Origin: JAMCXS01 sp964459065
GTDB taxonomy: Bacteria > Acidobacteriota > Terriglobia > UBA7540
Direction of reading: 5' to 3'
Assembly (NCBI GenBank): GCA_964459065.1
Contig: CAYWMN010000195.1
Span: 1-7,215, forward strand
Length of the DNA: 7,215 bases
The translations under genes and the position numbers were made by a program. This document shows, piece by piece, positions 6,964 through 7,215 of the stretch. Position 1 is the first letter of the stretch; each line of letters opens with the position of its first letter. A model generated the notes under the pieces. It saw only the letters and a list, made by a program, of their open reading frames with translations, searched no databases and was not told the origin of the DNA.

Positions 6964-7023
6964 GGCTTGCAGGTTCGAAGGCTTGCCGGGACAGGTTTGC
7001 AGACCGCCTGGCGGGCTTGCGGG
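6964..7023. repeat. Short direct repeats GGYTTGCNGR upstream of the AMIN promoter
   Basis: Four related 10-mers lie in the same orientation: GGCTTGCAGG at 6964, GGCTTGCCGG at 6980, GGTTTGCAGA at 6994 and GGCTTGCGGG at 7014. Their starts are 16, 14 and 20 bases apart. A small palindrome, CCGCC-T-GGCGG, sits between the last two (7004-7014). The cluster is about 36-95 bases upstream of the -35 box, where activators often bind, but irregular spacing and simple base composition leave chance as a real alternative. Confidence 0.4.
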
Positions 7024-7080
7024 TTGTTTTTGGCGCTCACGTATTTTCGGTAAGCTAGGCGGTCGGACTTCAGGCATGTT

Positions 7081-7199
7081 TTAGCTTCGTTCGTTTAGGT
7101 CCTATGTAGTTTCAAAAACTTACCCGCTTCGTCTTAGCTTCGTTTTTACCGTTTTTTCGGCAGCGGTCTTTTGTTTTCAACAACTTCCTAGCTTCGTTT
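7081..7199. repeat. Degenerate repeats of about 54 bases in a T-rich non-coding stretch
   Basis: TTAGCTTCGTT occurs at 7081-7091 and 7134-7144, and TAGCTTCGTTT at 7189-7199, so copies start about 53 and 54 bases apart. The distal parts also resemble each other: GTTTCAAAAACTTACC at 7109-7124 and GTTTTCAACAACTTCC at 7173-7188. A partial copy of the core (CGCTTCGTCT) is at 7125-7134. The middle of each unit is not conserved, so this is not a typical CRISPR or simple tandem repeat. The stretch from about 7030 onward is visibly poorer in G and C than the rest of the window and full of stops in all frames. The array may continue beyond the window. Confidence 0.55.
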
Positions 7200-7215
7200 G
7201 CTCAAAAAAAGAATT

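Noticed and set aside
6960..6990. GGTTCGAAG, resembling a tRNA T-loop.
   Set aside because: The flanking bases do not pair to form a T-arm and no acceptor or anticodon stem is present.
7004..7025. Possible sigma54 promoter (CTGGCGGGCTTGC).
   Set aside because: The GG and GC elements are nine bases apart rather than the required twelve.
7144..7180. Possible terminator-like element (ACCG...CGGT followed by T-rich sequence).
   Set aside because: The stem has only about four pairs with a long loop, and no plus-strand gene ends upstream that would need it.
7081..7199. CRISPR array.
   Set aside because: The shared cores are only about 11-16 bases, imperfect and unevenly spaced, with no uniform 23-37 base repeat and no cas gene in the window.

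Overview
The window is GC-rich DNA from what looks like a free-living Gram-negative bacterium. Four lines of evidence point to one: a two-transmembrane PAS-type sensor kinase, tightly packed signalling genes, a secreted protein with AMIN domains, and a redoxin of the CNHC type. The style of the kinases (short N-terminal extracytoplasmic segment, an R-R-R-V-R-A-Q-T juxtamembrane stretch running into PAS domains) reminds me of Acidobacteriota. That assignment is an impression from protein style and was not tested by any search.

Layout. Positions 1-4491, all on the minus strand, hold a three-gene signalling cluster transcribed from right to left. First comes a soluble hybrid histidine kinase (GAF-PAS-HisKA-HATPase-REC, 697 aa). 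Nine bases later is a stand-alone receiver protein with a C-terminal Cys/His cluster (215 aa). Twenty-three bases after that is a membrane sensor kinase with three PAS domains, cut by the window edge just after its HisKA histidine region. The spacing makes an operon very likely. None of the visible proteins has a DNA-binding output domain.

Positions 4492-4831 are a divergent intergenic region with a candidate operator-like inverted repeat and a weak candidate promoter. Positions 4832-5413 (plus strand) encode a thioredoxin-fold, peroxiredoxin-like protein. It meets head-on, across a 56-base gap with no clear terminator, a minus-strand gene (5470-6831) for an exported protein with two AMIN domains and a small C-terminal beta domain resembling PilP/GspC-type modules. 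That gene has a near-consensus sigma70 promoter at 6900-6928. Upstream of it lie short direct repeats (6964-7023) and then a T-rich non-coding stretch with a degenerate repeat of about 54 bases (7081-7199) that runs toward the window end.

How the genes may work together. The two kinases and the receiver protein could form a small phosphorelay. The hybrid kinase's GAF region is unusually rich in cysteines, the receiver protein ends in a probable metal- or redox-binding Cys/His module, and the divergent neighbour is a CxxC redoxin. A redox- or metal-responsive signalling unit is therefore a reasonable inference, though it is not shown directly. The AMIN protein is probably independent and acts at the cell wall or outer membrane.
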